Source: Rhizorhabdus phycosphaerae
GTDB taxonomy: Bacteria > Pseudomonadota > Alphaproteobacteria > Sphingomonadales > Sphingomonadaceae
NCBI RefSeq assembly: GCF_011044255.1
Contig: NZ_CP049107.1
Coordinates: forward strand, 1,550,001-1,614,000
Length of the DNA: 64,000 nucleotides
Direction of reading: 5' to 3'
The position numbers and the translations under genes are program-made. Under the pieces are notes generated by a model that saw only the letters and a list, made by a program, of their open reading frames with translations, was not told the origin of the DNA and did not search any database. The stretch's first letter is position 1. Every line of letters starts with the position of its first letter. Positions 7,870 to 16,611 of the stretch are shown here, in pieces.

Positions 7870-9381
7870 TCACTCATAATCGTTCGGATTGTAATAATCG
7901 TCCGCCAGATCGGAGAATTTGGTGAACTTGCTCTCGAATTTCATGGGGATCGTGCCCGTCGAGCCATGACGCTGCTTGGCGATCACCAGTTCGGCGCGAT
8001 TGTGCGCGCGCGCCATCTTCAGCTGCCAATCCTCGAAAGCAGTCACGTCCACGGCGCTATCGCCGGCTGCGGCTGAAGCCTCTTTAGGGCGAATCAGGTT
8101 GAGATAATATTCCTCACGATAGACGAACCAGACCATGTCGGCGTCCTGCTCGATCGAACCCGACTCACGCAGATCCGAGAGGACCGGCTTCTTGTTCTCG
8201 CGCTGCTCGACGGCACGGCTGAGCTGGGACAGCGCGATCACCGGGACGCTCAGCTCCTTCGCCAGCGTCTTGAGGCCACGGCTGATTTCCGAAATCTCCT
8301 GCACGCGGTTGCCGTCGGAGCTCTTGCCCGAGCCCTGCAGCAGCTGGAGATAGTCGACGACGATGACGCCGATGCCCTTCTGGCGCTTCAGGCGGCGGGC
8401 GCGCGTCCGGAGCGCCGCGATCGTCAGGCCCGGCGTGTCGTCGATGTAGAGCGGCAAAGTCTCAAGCTCCTGCGCCGCCCGGGCGAAGGCCGTGAACTCA
8501 TTATGAGTGAGCTTGCCCATGCGAATCTGTTCGGAGCTGATCTCGGCCTGTTCCGAGAGCACGCGGCCCGCCAGCTGGTCGGCCGACATTTCCAGACTGA
8601 AGAAGGCACAGGGCGCACCGACCGAGGGGCTGATCCCATCCTGCTGGTCGCGCATGTAGCGGGCCGCCACGTTGAAGGCGATGTTCGTCGCGAGCGACGT
8701 CTTTCCCATGCCCGGACGGCCCGCGAGGATGATGAGGTCGGACGGATGCAGGCCGCCGATCTTGGCGTTCAGCCGCTCGAGCCCCGTCGTCAGGCCGGCG
8801 ACATGGCCACCCGAATTGAGCGCGGCGCTCGCCGTCTCGATGACCGTCTTGGTCGCCTGGGCGAAGCTCTTGACGCTGCCTTCCTCGCCGCCCTGTTCGG
8901 CGACCTTGTAGAGCGAGATTTCCGCCTGCTCGATCTGCGACTTCGGGTCGACCTCTTCCGACGTGTCGAGCGCGCCTTCGACCATGTTGCGGCCCACGCC
9001 GATCAGTGCACGAAGCAGCGCCAGATCATAGATCTGCTGCGCGAAGTCGCGCGCGCCGATGATCGCGGCACCGCTACCGGTCAGCTGCGCCAGATAGGAG
9101 GGGCCGCCCAGCTCGCGCATGCCGACGTCGCCCTCGAACAAGGGCCTCAGCGTCACTGGCGTGGCCAGCATGTTGCGGTCGACAAGGCGCAGAATCGCCT
9201 CGTAGATCCGGCCGTGCAGCGGTTCGAAGAAATGTTCGGGCCGCAGGCGCACCTGGACATCCTCGACGATCCTGTTGTCCAGCATCATCGCGCCGAGCAG
9301 CGCCGCCTCCGCTTCGATGTTCTGCGGCATGGAGGGCGCGTCGGCCGGAGCCGGCGTGGGAATACGTATAGGTTCAGCCAT
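7870..9381 (-). CDS. dnaB: Replicative DNA helicase DnaB
   Basis: Hexameric helicase that unwinds DNA at the replication fork and recruits primase. The N-terminal domain (about 20-125) contains NIEAEAALLGAMM, typical of DnaB. The RecA-like C-terminal domain has Walker A GRPGMGKTSLA at residues 221-231, Walker B IVVDYLQLL near 340, and the conserved LSQLSRAVEQR segment. Length (503) is normal and no intein is present. A long antisense frame across this gene is a codon-bias shadow. Gene is divergent from a MarR regulator; the 136 bases between them must hold both promoters. Confidence 0.97.
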   Translation of the reverse strand: MAEPIRIPTPAPADAPSMPQNIEAEAALLGAMMLDNRIVEDVQVRLRPEHFFEPLHGRIYEAILRLVDRNMLATPVTLRPLFEGDVGMRELGGPSYLAQLTGSGAAIIGARDFAQQIYDLALLRALIGVGRNMVEGALDTSEEVDPKSQIEQAEISLYKVAEQGGEEGSVKSFAQATKTVIETASAALNSGGHVAGLTTGLERLNAKIGGLHPSDLIILAGRPGMGKTSLATNIAFNVAARYMRDQQDGISPSVGAPCAFFSLEMSADQLAGRVLSEQAEISSEQIRMGKLTHNEFTAFARAAQELETLPLYIDDTPGLTIAALRTRARRLKRQKGIGVIVVDYLQLLQGSGKSSDGNRVQEISEISRGLKTLAKELSVPVIALSQLSRAVEQRENKKPVLSDLRESGSIEQDADMVWFVYREEYYLNLIRPKEASAAAGDSAVDVTAFEDWQLKMARAHNRAELVIAKQRHGSTGTIPMKFESKFTKFSDLADDYYNPNDYE

Positions 9382-9517
9382 GTGCCGGTTATCCGCTCAC
9401 CGGGGCCGCGCCGCAAGCGGCGCGTCGACCGGCGCCGCAAAAAGCTCTGGACGATCCTGTGGATTGCTACAACGCACTCTGCTTGCACGACTTAATGTTC
9501 GTCGGCATAATGTAAGC

Positions 9518-10033
9518 ATGCATACAGAACCGAATCGGCGCATTTCGTTTCTGACGCACGACATCGCCCGGAGGTCGCGCTACTGGTTCGACGCGCGTGC
9601 CAGGTCGCGCGGGATCACCCGGCCGCAATGGCGGGTCCTGATCAGCCTGGCCGCTGCCGAAGGCCCCACCCAGAGCGAACTCGCGGAAATGCTCGACGTC
9701 GAGCGGATCACCCTGTGCCGCATGGTCGACCGGCTTGCCGAGGCCGGCCTGGTCGAACGCCGCGCAGATCCGGCCGACCGGCGGGTGTGGCGTATCCATC
9801 TGACCGACAGGGCTGCGCCGATCGTCAGCGAGTTGTCGGACATCGCCAGCACGCTGGAAGAGCGCGTGCTCGCTCCATTGACGACGACTCAGCGCGAGAC
9901 ACTCTCCGAATTGCTGTCGATCGTGCGCGACCATATTCGCGAGGAAGACGAACGGACGGCCAACGCACCCCGACCGTCTCCCGAAACGCCCGCCACCGCC
10001 GCTGCGGCCACCGCCGTCCCCATCATCGACTGA
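9518..10033 (+). CDS. MarR-family transcriptional regulator
   Basis: Winged-helix regulator of 171 residues. The fold is seen in GITRPQWRVLISLAAAEGPTQ, LAEMLDVERITLCRMVDRL and the wing VERRADPADRRVWRIHLT (quoted in short pieces: PQWRVLISL, ERITLCRMVDRL, DPADRRVWRIHL). The chosen ATG begins MHTEPNRRISF; longer frames reach into the antisense of dnaB and are not credible. An Ala/Pro/Thr-rich tail of about 25 residues ends the protein. Unlike the first MarR gene it has no adjacent partner in the same direction except UPF0262, from which it is separated by a strong hairpin. Divergent control of dnaB is unlikely; autoregulation is plausible. Confidence 0.88.
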   Translation: MHTEPNRRISFLTHDIARRSRYWFDARARSRGITRPQWRVLISLAAAEGPTQSELAEMLDVERITLCRMVDRLAEAGLVERRADPADRRVWRIHLTDRAAPIVSELSDIASTLEERVLAPLTTTQRETLSELLSIVRDHIREEDERTANAPRPSPETPATAAAATAVPIID

Positions 10034-10054
10034 GATCCTCCCCCGAGGCAACTG

Positions 10055-10086
10055 GAAGCATGCAGAACCAAGGTTCTGCATGCTTC
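10055..10086 (+). terminator. Long perfect inverted repeat after the MarR gene
   Basis: GAAGCATGCAGAACC, loop AA, then the exact complement: a 15-bp perfect stem 21 bases after the MarR stop, followed by GCTTTGCC. It could end marR transcription, though the T tail is weak. Its left arm resembles the start of the MarR gene (AAGCATGCATACAGAACC at 9514-9531), so an operator role is also possible. Confidence 0.6.
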
Positions 10087-10114
10087 GCTTTGCCAAGGCG
10101 GGCGACGGGCGCTA

Positions 10115-10609
10115 ATGCGCGAAACAATGTCCGATCCGCGCATCATCGCCATCGATCTCGACGAGAAAACGATCATCTGGCGCAACGCCGATGTGGAGCA
10201 GGAGCGGCGCGTCGCCATCTTCGACCTGCTCGAAGAGAATTACTTCAAGCCGCTGCGGGCCTATCCGCAGGGATATGCGGGCCCGTACAAGGTCAAGCTG
10301 CGCGTCGAGGAGGGCCGCCTGGCGATCGATATCCAGGCACAGAGCGACGAATTGCTGGAGACGCTGATCCTGGGCCTGGGCAGCTTCCGCCGGCCGATCC
10401 GCGACTATTTCGCTATCTGCGACAGCTATTTCCAGGCGATCCGGACCTCGACCGCGCAGCAGATCGAGACCGTGGACATGGCCCGGCGCGGCATCCACAA
10501 CGAGGCCGCACAGCTTCTCAAGGAGCGGCTGGAAGGAAAGATCGACGTGGATTTCGATACGGCGCGGCGGTTGTTCACCCTCATCTGCGTGTTGCACATC
10601 CGTGGCTGA
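10115..10609 (+). CDS. UPF0262 family protein
   Basis: Conserved alphaproteobacterial protein of unknown function, 164 residues. Recognised by IIAIDLDEKTIIWRNADVEQER near the N-terminus and FDLLEENYFKPL after it (short motifs: IDLDEKTI, VEQERRVAIFDLLEEN), then RRPIRDYFAICDSYFQAI. A second ATG four codons on (MSDPR) is an equally good start and matches the usual family length better. The gene overlaps the GTG start of cdd by 8 bases, so the two are coupled. No catalytic motif is evident. Confidence 0.85.
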   Translation: MRETMSDPRIIAIDLDEKTIIWRNADVEQERRVAIFDLLEENYFKPLRAYPQGYAGPYKVKLRVEEGRLAIDIQAQSDELLETLILGLGSFRRPIRDYFAICDSYFQAIRTSTAQQIETVDMARRGIHNEAAQLLKERLEGKIDVDFDTARRLFTLICVLHIRG

Positions 10610-11072
10610 ACCGGTGGACATGCGCGAGGTCGCGGGCCGTGTCCTGATCGAGGCAGCGCGCGACGCTGCACGCCATGCCCATGCGCCTTATTCCAACTTC
10701 GGCGTCGGTGCGGCGGTTCTCCTGACCGACGGATCGGTCGTCACGGGAACCAATTTCGAGAATGCGAGCTATGGCTTGTCGCTCTGCGCCGAGACGGTCG
10801 CGATCGCGAGCGCCAGCGCCCAGGGAAGGCTGCGCGACATCGCGGCGATCGGCGTCGTCGGCGGCGCGCTGGCCAAGGACGGAACGATCAGCGGCCAGGG
10901 CCTCGTCACGCCCTGCGGTCGTTGTCGCCAGATCATCAATGAGGCCGCGGATCTGTCGGGATCCGACGTGGACATTTACTGCGCATCGGCCGATGGAAGC
11001 GCCTTCCGCCATTTTCGGGCGTCGGAGCTGTTGCCGCACGCCTTCGGCCCCGCCGATCTCGGCATCAGGTAA
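10602..11072 (+). CDS. cdd: Cytidine deaminase
   Basis: Zn-dependent deamination of cytidine and deoxycytidine to the uridine forms in pyrimidine salvage. Substrate motif [13 protein letters not shown] (residues 27-39), catalytic CAE at 62-64, and the metal ligands PCGRC at 104-108 are all present. With 156 residues it is of the short homotetrameric type, somewhat longer at the C-terminus. The GTG start overlaps UPF0262; an ATG six codons later (MREVAG) is an alternative. Another pyrimidine gene, dcd, follows after 16 bases, making a small nucleotide-metabolism operon. Confidence 0.95.
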   Translation: MAEPVDMREVAGRVLIEAARDAARHAHAPYSNFGVGAAVLLTDGSVVTGTNFENASYGLSLCAETVAIASASAQGRLRDIAAIGVVGGALAKDGTISGQGLVTPCGRCRQIINEAADLSGSDVDIYCASADGSAFRHFRASELLPHAFGPADLGIR

Positions 11073-11088
11073 AGAGGGTACCGCCTTC

Positions 11089-11643
11089 ATGACGATCATG
11101 TCGGACAAGTGGATTCGCGAGCAGGCGACGAAGAACGGCATGATCGCGCCCTTCGTCGAGGCACAGCGCCGCGATGGCTGCATCAGCTACGGCCTGTCCT
11201 CCTACGGTTATGACGCCCGCGTGGCGCCCGAGTTCAAGATCTTCACCAATGTCGACTCGGCCACGGTCGACCCGAAGAATTTCGCGGCGAACAGCTTCGT
11301 CGATCGAGAGACCGACGTGTGCGTGATCCCGCCCAACAGCTTCGCCCTCGCACGCACGGTCGAATATTTCCGCGTGCCGCGCGATGTGCTCGTGATCTGT
11401 CTCGGCAAGTCGACCTATGCCCGCTGCGGGATCATCGTGAACGTCACGCCGCTGGAACCCGGCTGGGAGGGGCATGTGACGCTGGAATTCTCCAACACCA
11501 CCCCGCTGCCCGCCAAGATCTACGCCAATGAGGGCGCGTGCCAGTTCCTGTTCCTACAGGGCAACGAGCCCTGCGAGATCAGCTATGCGGACCGGCTCGG
11601 CAAATATATGGGCCAGCAAGGCGTGACGCTGCCGCGCCTCTGA
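11089..11643 (+). CDS. dcd: dCTP deaminase
   Basis: Converts dCTP to dUTP, feeding dTMP synthesis. The protein (184 residues, exactly the usual size) begins [12 protein letters not shown], with the trimer-interface and phosphate motifs [18 protein letters not shown] (106-115) and GHVTLEFSN containing the catalytic Glu133. The first ATG is chosen because it follows AAAGAGGG by about nine bases; the MSDKW start three codons later is also used in the family. A longer frame that extends upstream into cdd is a shadow. Co-oriented with cdd. Confidence 0.96.
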   Translation: MTIMSDKWIREQATKNGMIAPFVEAQRRDGCISYGLSSYGYDARVAPEFKIFTNVDSATVDPKNFAANSFVDRETDVCVIPPNSFALARTVEYFRVPRDVLVICLGKSTYARCGIIVNVTPLEPGWEGHVTLEFSNTTPLPAKIYANEGACQFLFLQGNEPCEISYADRLGKYMGQQGVTLPRL

Positions 11644-11670
11644 CCCGCTGCGCGCCGCGGGTGACGCCGC

Positions 11671-13977
11671 TCAGCGGCGACGCCCGTTATGACGGATATT
11701 GCCCGGGCGTCCGCGACGGCCGACGATCGGACGCCCACCCTTGCGGGGTCCGCGCGGTCCGCGCATCGGCAGGTGGTTCGCCCCTTCCTCCAGCTCGAAG
11801 CGCAGCGACCCGTTGATCGGATCGGCCTCGACCAGACGCAGCCTTATTTTCATGCCGGGCACATAGCGCTCGCCGCTCTCCTCGCCCTCGAGAGCCTGGG
11901 CCTTCTCGTCATAGCGGAAGCGCTCGGCACCCAGCGTCGAGACGGGCACGAGGCCGTCCCCGCCAAAGCCCTCGACCGTCGCGAAAAAGCCGAAGGACTG
12001 CACGCCGGTGATTCGCGTGTCGAGCAACTCGCCGACCTTCGTCGACAGATAGGCGGCGACATAGCGATCCACGGTGTCGCGCTCGGCCTCCATCGCCCGT
12101 CGCTCGGCCTTGCTGATAAGCTCGCCGATCGCCGTCATCCGCTCCCCCTCCTCGAGCGTCAGCGCGGTGCGAGGAACGATGTCTCCGGTGCGGCCCGCCC
12201 CGTCGATCTCCACCTTGCCCGCTTCGAGACCATAGGCCCCCACCAGCGAGCGGTGAACGAGAAGGTCCGCGTAGCGCCGGATCGGGCTGGTGAAATGCGC
12301 GTAGCTGCCGAGCGCAAGGCCGAAATGGCCCGTATTGGCCGGCGCATAATAGGCCTGGGTCTGGCTGCGCAGAACCTGTTCCATGATCTGGGGACGGATC
12401 GTGTCGTCGGTCACCCGCTTGAGGATCTGGTTGAAGGTCGACGGCCGGACGACCTGCCCGAGCGCGAATTCCATGTCGAACGTGGCCAGATAGTCCTTGA
12501 GCGCGACAAGCTTCTCGCGGCTCGGCGGCTCATGGTCGCGGTACATGACCGGCGCCTTCTTGGCCTCCAACGCCTTGGCCGCCGCGACATTGGCCGCGAT
12601 CATGAAATCCTCGACCAGCCGATGGGCGTCCAGCCGCTCACGCGGCGCGACCGAAAGGATACGGCCCTTCTCGTCGAGAACCACGCGCCGCTCGGGCAGA
12701 TCGAGGTCGAGCGGCTCCCGCTTGTCGCGCGCAGCTGCCAGCGCCTTCCAGCACGCCCAAAGCGGCCTGAGCGCGACATTGGTCAGGTTGCGATCCCAGC
12801 CGCCTTCGATCGGCTCACCGTCAATCGCGGCCTGCGCGTCTTCATAGGCGATATTGGCGGCGAGCCGGACAACGGCCCGCGAGAAGCGCCAGCTGGCGAG
12901 CGTGCCGTCGGCCTTGATCACGAGGTGGCAGACCATCGCCGCCCGGTCCTCACCCGCTTTCAGCGAGCAGATACCCGCCGACAGAGCCTCTGGCAGCATC
13001 GGTACGACACGATCGGGAAAATAGACGCTGTTGCCGCGCTTCTTCGCCTCGCGGTCGAGCGCAGAACCGGGCCGCACGTAGAAGGACACGTCGGCGATCG
13101 CGACGATCGCCTTGAAGCCGCCGCGGTTCGCGGGGTCATCGTCGGGCATCGCCCAGATCGCGTCGTCATGGTCGCGCGCGTCGGCAGGATCGATCGCAAC
13201 GATCGGCAGGTCGCGCAGGTCTTCTCGCTCCGCTCCCAGCCGCAGCCTGCGGACCAGCTCTGCCTCCTCGATCACCGTTTCCGGCATCGCGTCGGGGATG
13301 CCGAATTTGTGGATCGCGACGAGGCTGAACGAGCGTGGCGCGAAGGGGTCGCCCAGCCGCTCCGTCACCCGCGCGGTGATGCGCGGTGGGCGGCCCGCCT
13401 TTTCGGCCAGAACGAGATCGCCCGGCTCCGCATCGCCCGCATCGGAGACGAGCGTGTCGCGCTTCTCGCGCTTGTCGACGGGCCGCAGCCACAAACGGTC
13501 GCCGTCGCGATGCAGGACACCGAGCAGCAGCGCCTCGCCGCGCTCAAGCTTCTTGAGCGGATGGGCGATCCAGCCGCGCCCTGCTTCCTCGGTCCGCGCC
13601 AGGATGCGGTCGCCGACGCCGAGCGCCGGGCCCTTGCGGCCGCGCGTTTCTTTGACCCGCAGCTGCGGCGGCGGGCCATGTTCGCCATGCCAGGTCTCGG
13701 GTACGGCGAGCGGGACGCCCTCGTCGGTGACGTCGGTGATCCGCAGCACCGTCATCTTGGGGATGCCGCCCATCTTGTGAAAGGCGCGCCCCCGGCCGCT
13801 GTCGATCAGCCCCTCGTCGGCCATGTCCTTGAGCAGGGCCTTGAGCTCGATCTTCGCGGCGCCGTGCAGGCCGAAGGCCTTGGCGATCTCGCGCTTGCCG
13901 GCGGGTGTCTCGGATTTGACGATGAAGTCGAGGATCTGGTCGCGGGTCGGGAGACCGGAGGTTTTTTGGCGGGGCAT
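11671..13977 (-). CDS. rnr: Ribonuclease R
   Basis: Processive 3'-5' exoribonuclease of the RNase II/RNB family that degrades structured RNA. Domain order: N-terminal winged-helix region (residues 1-65), cold-shock domains, then the RNB catalytic domain with IVAIDPADARDHDDAIWA, which carries the metal-binding Asp cluster (key part DPADARDHDDA), and YFPDRVVPMLPEALS. The TSPIRRYADLLVHR motif follows, then an S1 domain near ITGVQSFGFFATVEGFG, and a basic tail rich in Arg/Gly. Length (768) is typical. A 781-residue open frame lies antisense but is a GC-bias artefact. Divergent from tonB. Confidence 0.96.
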   Translation of the reverse strand: MPRQKTSGLPTRDQILDFIVKSETPAGKREIAKAFGLHGAAKIELKALLKDMADEGLIDSGRGRAFHKMGGIPKMTVLRITDVTDEGVPLAVPETWHGEHGPPPQLRVKETRGRKGPALGVGDRILARTEEAGRGWIAHPLKKLERGEALLLGVLHRDGDRLWLRPVDKREKRDTLVSDAGDAEPGDLVLAEKAGRPPRITARVTERLGDPFAPRSFSLVAIHKFGIPDAMPETVIEEAELVRRLRLGAEREDLRDLPIVAIDPADARDHDDAIWAMPDDDPANRGGFKAIVAIADVSFYVRPGSALDREAKKRGNSVYFPDRVVPMLPEALSAGICSLKAGEDRAAMVCHLVIKADGTLASWRFSRAVVRLAANIAYEDAQAAIDGEPIEGGWDRNLTNVALRPLWACWKALAAARDKREPLDLDLPERRVVLDEKGRILSVAPRERLDAHRLVEDFMIAANVAAAKALEAKKAPVMYRDHEPPSREKLVALKDYLATFDMEFALGQVVRPSTFNQILKRVTDDTIRPQIMEQVLRSQTQAYYAPANTGHFGLALGSYAHFTSPIRRYADLLVHRSLVGAYGLEAGKVEIDGAGRTGDIVPRTALTLEEGERMTAIGELISKAERRAMEAERDTVDRYVAAYLSTKVGELLDTRITGVQSFGFFATVEGFGGDGLVPVSTLGAERFRYDEKAQALEGEESGERYVPGMKIRLRLVEADPINGSLRFELEEGANHLPMRGPRGPRKGGRPIVGRRGRPGNIRHNGRRR

Positions 13978-14043
13978 CGGTCACCCATAGAGGCTGAGGC
14001 GCTGCGCGTCACGCATTGCAATCGCCGTCCTTGACGCGAATCA

Positions 14044-14066
14044 AATGCTAATGCGATTGATTCTCA
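14044..14066. promoter_or_regulatory. Candidate Fur-type iron box upstream of tonB
   Basis: The sequence AATGCTAATGCGATTGATTC followed by TCA lies about 50 bases before the tonB start, in the AT-rich spacer between rnr and tonB. ATTGATTCTCA and the upstream AAATGCTAATGC resemble half-sites of known Fur boxes (AATGATTCTCATT type). With the iron-linked pair tonB-PiuC downstream, iron repression is likely; it is a pattern match only. Confidence 0.5.
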
Positions 14067-14115
14067 CTATTTCCTGTATTAGCGGAGATATTCTCTCGGG
14101 AGTGAGCAGGTGACC

Positions 14116-14856
14116 ATGCACGCGACGCTCGGCAAACAGGATTTCGAAGACGCGCATGCCTTGTTCTTCGACACGCCGCCCGCGCGCCCCGCAGCGGCCA
14201 CGACGACCACGGTCGCAGCGCCCCTGCACCACTCGGTCTATGGCGTCGACCGCCGCCCAAACTGGGGCGGAATCCTCGCCATTGCGGCCCTGCACCTGCT
14301 GGCGCTCGTCGCCCTCGTGAAACTCGACGTCATCCCCATGCCCAAGCCAAAGCCCGCGCCGCTGGTTGTCGACCTGATCGCCGAACCGGCCCCGCCCGCA
14401 GTCGTGGAACGGCCCAAACCTGAGCCCACGATCGAGCGGCCGGTCGAGTCGCCTGTCGTGGCTCCTCCGCCGATCGTGCAGAGCGTCGCGGTCGCGCCGC
14501 CGCCCGTGATGACGTCGCCTGCGCCGCCCCCGCCCCGCCCCGCGCCCGTGGCCCCACCTGCGGCAGGACCCGTCAGCATGGCCAATCTCGAAGAGCGGAT
14601 GATCGAAGGCGAGCCGCCCCGTTATCCAATCGAGTCGCGCCGGAAGAAGGAGCAGGGCACGGTCGTGCTTCGTCTGCTGATCGGCACCGATGGCCGGGTC
14701 GCGCAGGTGACGGTCGCGGAAAGCAGCGGCTTCGACCGACTCGACCGGGCAGCGCTCGAGGCGGCCCGCCGCTGGCGCTGGCAACCGATGCTGCGAGATG
14801 GCGTACCGGTCGAGGTGCGCGGGCTGATGCCGATCCCCTTCATCCTGCGCGGCTGA
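14116..14856 (+). CDS. tonB: Energy transducer TonB
   Basis: Inner-membrane protein that carries proton-motive energy to outer-membrane receptors such as the one at the left edge. Layout: cytoplasmic N-terminus of about 48 residues, one membrane helix WGGILAIAALHLLALVALV (about 50-68), a long Pro/Ala/Val-rich periplasmic spacer (PKPKPAP, VAPPPIVQ, APPPPRPAP), and the TonB C-terminal domain from about 160 (PPRYPIESRRKKEQGTVVLRL in part, GFDRLDRAALEAARRWRW). The ATG has AGCAGG six bases before it; a GTG six bases upstream is the other option. No exbB/exbD are nearby. Confidence 0.94.
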   Translation: MHATLGKQDFEDAHALFFDTPPARPAAATTTTVAAPLHHSVYGVDRRPNWGGILAIAALHLLALVALVKLDVIPMPKPKPAPLVVDLIAEPAPPAVVERPKPEPTIERPVESPVVAPPPIVQSVAVAPPPVMTSPAPPPPRPAPVAPPAAGPVSMANLEERMIEGEPPRYPIESRRKKEQGTVVLRLLIGTDGRVAQVTVAESSGFDRLDRAALEAARRWRWQPMLRDGVPVEVRGLMPIPFILRG

Positions 14857-14862
14857 CTTCGC

Positions 14863-15546
14863 ATGATGATCGCCATTCCCGGTTTGCTTTCGGGCGACGC
14901 GCTGGCGCAGGTTCGCCGACTGCTCAGTGAAGCGGACTGGATCGACGGCAACGCAACCTCGGGCCACCAGTCGGCACTCGCCAAGCGCAACCGCCAGTTG
15001 CCTGAAGACTGCGAAGCGGCCCGCGCGGCAGGGTCGATTATCCTCGACGCGCTCGGGGCATCCCCGTTGTTCGTCGCGGCGGCACTCCCGCTCAAGGTGT
15101 TTCCGCCGTTGTTCAATCGCTATGGCGAGGGAGAGTCCTTCGGCACCCATGTCGACAATGCGATCCGACTGAAGCGCGGTACTGATTTTCGCATCAGGTC
15201 GGACCTTTCCGCGACGCTCTTCCTCGCCGAGCCGGAAAGCTATGACGGCGGCGACCTCGTCGTCGAGGACACGCTGGGCACCCACAGCGTGAAGCTCAGC
15301 GCCGGCGACATGATCCTCTATCCAGCGTCAAGCCTGCATCGCGTCACGCCCGTCACGCGGGGCGAGCGCCTCTGCTCCTTTTTCTGGATCCAGAGCATGG
15401 TACGCGACGACGGCGCCCGGTCCACATTGTTCGACCTCGACTCAGCGATCCAGAGCGTCGCGGCCGACAGGGGACAGTCCGACGACGCGGTCATCCGCCT
15501 GACCGGCGTCTATCATAATCTGCTGCGGCGCTGGGCCGACGCCTGA
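14863..15546 (+). CDS. PiuC/YbiX-type PKHD hydroxylase (Fe(II)/2-oxoglutarate dioxygenase)
   Basis: Iron- and 2-oxoglutarate-dependent oxygenase of the PKHD family, often encoded with TonB-dependent iron receptors. The double-stranded beta-helix iron ligands are seen as His96-x-Asp98 (GTHVDNAIR) and His159 (SSLHRVTPV), with the oxoglutarate Arg in [12 protein letters not shown]. Size (227) agrees with PiuC. It begins six bases after the tonB stop, so both belong to one iron-responsive transcript. The hydroxylation substrate of PiuC proteins is not established; a role in handling siderophores is suggested by context in this and other genomes. Confidence 0.92.
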   Translation: MMIAIPGLLSGDALAQVRRLLSEADWIDGNATSGHQSALAKRNRQLPEDCEAARAAGSIILDALGASPLFVAAALPLKVFPPLFNRYGEGESFGTHVDNAIRLKRGTDFRIRSDLSATLFLAEPESYDGGDLVVEDTLGTHSVKLSAGDMILYPASSLHRVTPVTRGERLCSFFWIQSMVRDDGARSTLFDLDSAIQSVAADRGQSDDAVIRLTGVYHNLLRRWADA

Positions 15547-15562
15547 CGTCCTGTGGAGCGGA

Positions 15563-16093
15563 TCAGGCCGCGTGCGTACGGCGGGCCTTGTCCAGCTTCT
15601 TGAGCAGCATGTCGCGCTTCAGCCGGGACAGATGATCGATGAACAATATGCCTTCGAGATGGTCCATCTCATGCTGGAGGCAGGTCGCGAGAAGACCGTC
15701 GAGCCGCTCCTCATGGCTGTTGCCCTGCGCGTCCAGCCAGCGGGCATGGACCACCGCGGGCCGCTCCACCTCTGCAAACTGATCGGGCACCGAAAGACAG
15801 CCTTCGGTGTAGAGATTATGCTCGTCCGACGGATCGAACAGTTCGGGATTGATGAACACCCGAGGGTTGCGGATGGGCTTGCCCTCGGCATCCTCTTCTT
15901 CCTGCAGGTCGATTACCAGGATCCGCTTCGGCACGCCGACCTGTATCGCGGCGAGCCCGATCCCCGGAGCGTCGTACATCGTCTCGAACATGTCGGCGAT
16001 GAGCGCACGGACGTCGTCGTCGACCTGGTCCACGGGCAGCGACTTGGTCCGCAGCCGGGGGTCCGGCGTCTCTAGGATCGGAAGAATGGCCAT
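15563..16093 (-). CDS. def: Peptide deformylase
   Basis: Removes the formyl group from the initiator Met of new proteins. All three catalytic motifs are present: GIGLAAIQ (44-51), EGCLS (97-101, metal ligand Cys99) and QHEMDH (140-145, two metal His and catalytic Glu). Length 176 is standard. It is convergent with the PiuC gene and lies near fmt, which encodes the matching formylation enzyme, although the two are on opposite strands with recR between. Confidence 0.96.
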   Translation of the reverse strand: MAILPILETPDPRLRTKSLPVDQVDDDVRALIADMFETMYDAPGIGLAAIQVGVPKRILVIDLQEEEDAEGKPIRNPRVFINPELFDPSDEHNLYTEGCLSVPDQFAEVERPAVVHARWLDAQGNSHEERLDGLLATCLQHEMDHLEGILFIDHLSRLKRDMLLKKLDKARRTHAA

Positions 16094-16178
16094 GTGCGGG
16101 AGCTAGGTATTCGGGGCCGAATCGTCAAGGAAAAGGCCGCCCGCCGGTTCGCGCCGACGGACGGCTAGAGTTCCGCCG

Positions 16179-16520
16179 TTATCGGCCGTCGGCGATGGCC
16201 GCACCTATCGCCACACCTGCCAGGGCGCCCAGCAGTACGTCCCCGCCACGGTCGCGGTAATGATATCGGCGCGGTGGCGCCCATCCATAACCCCAACCAT
16301 ATCGAGGCGGGGGCCCATAATAATAGCGGCGCGGTGGTCCGCGCCAATATCCGTAGTCGCGATAGCCGCGATCCCAGCGATACCGGTCGCGGCCGCCCCA
16401 GTGCCGGCCATAATCCCGATCATAGCCCCATCGCCCGGGCCGGGCCTCGGCGGGCACGGCTACGGCGATCGAGCTGGTGAGCGCGAGGGCGGCGATTGCT
16501 TTGATGAAGACGCGTTTCAT
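16179..16520 (-). CDS. Small exported Tyr/Arg/Gly-rich protein with C-terminal glycine zipper
   Basis: A 113-residue protein with an N-terminal signal peptide (MKRVFIKAIAALALTSSIAV then AVPAEARPG, cleavage probably after AEA). The middle is very rich in Tyr, Arg, Trp, Gly and Pro (YRWDRGYRDYGYWRG, PPRRYYYGPPPRYGWGYGW). It ends with a small hydrophobic, glycine-zipper-like stretch GALAGVAIGAAIA. The start is set by AAGGAG seven bases upstream of this ATG; an ATG six codons earlier lacks one. Similar secreted Y/R/G-rich proteins are common in sphingomonads, function unknown; an RcnB-like or envelope-associated role is only a guess. Confidence 0.8.
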   Translation of the reverse strand: MKRVFIKAIAALALTSSIAVAVPAEARPGRWGYDRDYGRHWGGRDRYRWDRGYRDYGYWRGPPRRYYYGPPPRYGWGYGWAPPRRYHYRDRGGDVLLGALAGVAIGAAIADGR

Positions 16521-16611
16521 CCTGCTCTCCTTCAGCATGGCTGACCCGAGCTGGAGACAGGTCTCCTATACTATCGATACATCAAGCTGAACGCTGGCCG
16601 AACGAAGGCCG

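Noticed and set aside
11689-14034. 781-residue open frame on the plus strand
   Set aside because: It lies exactly antisense to rnr. High third-position GC keeps the opposite frame open; no family motif or ribosome site.
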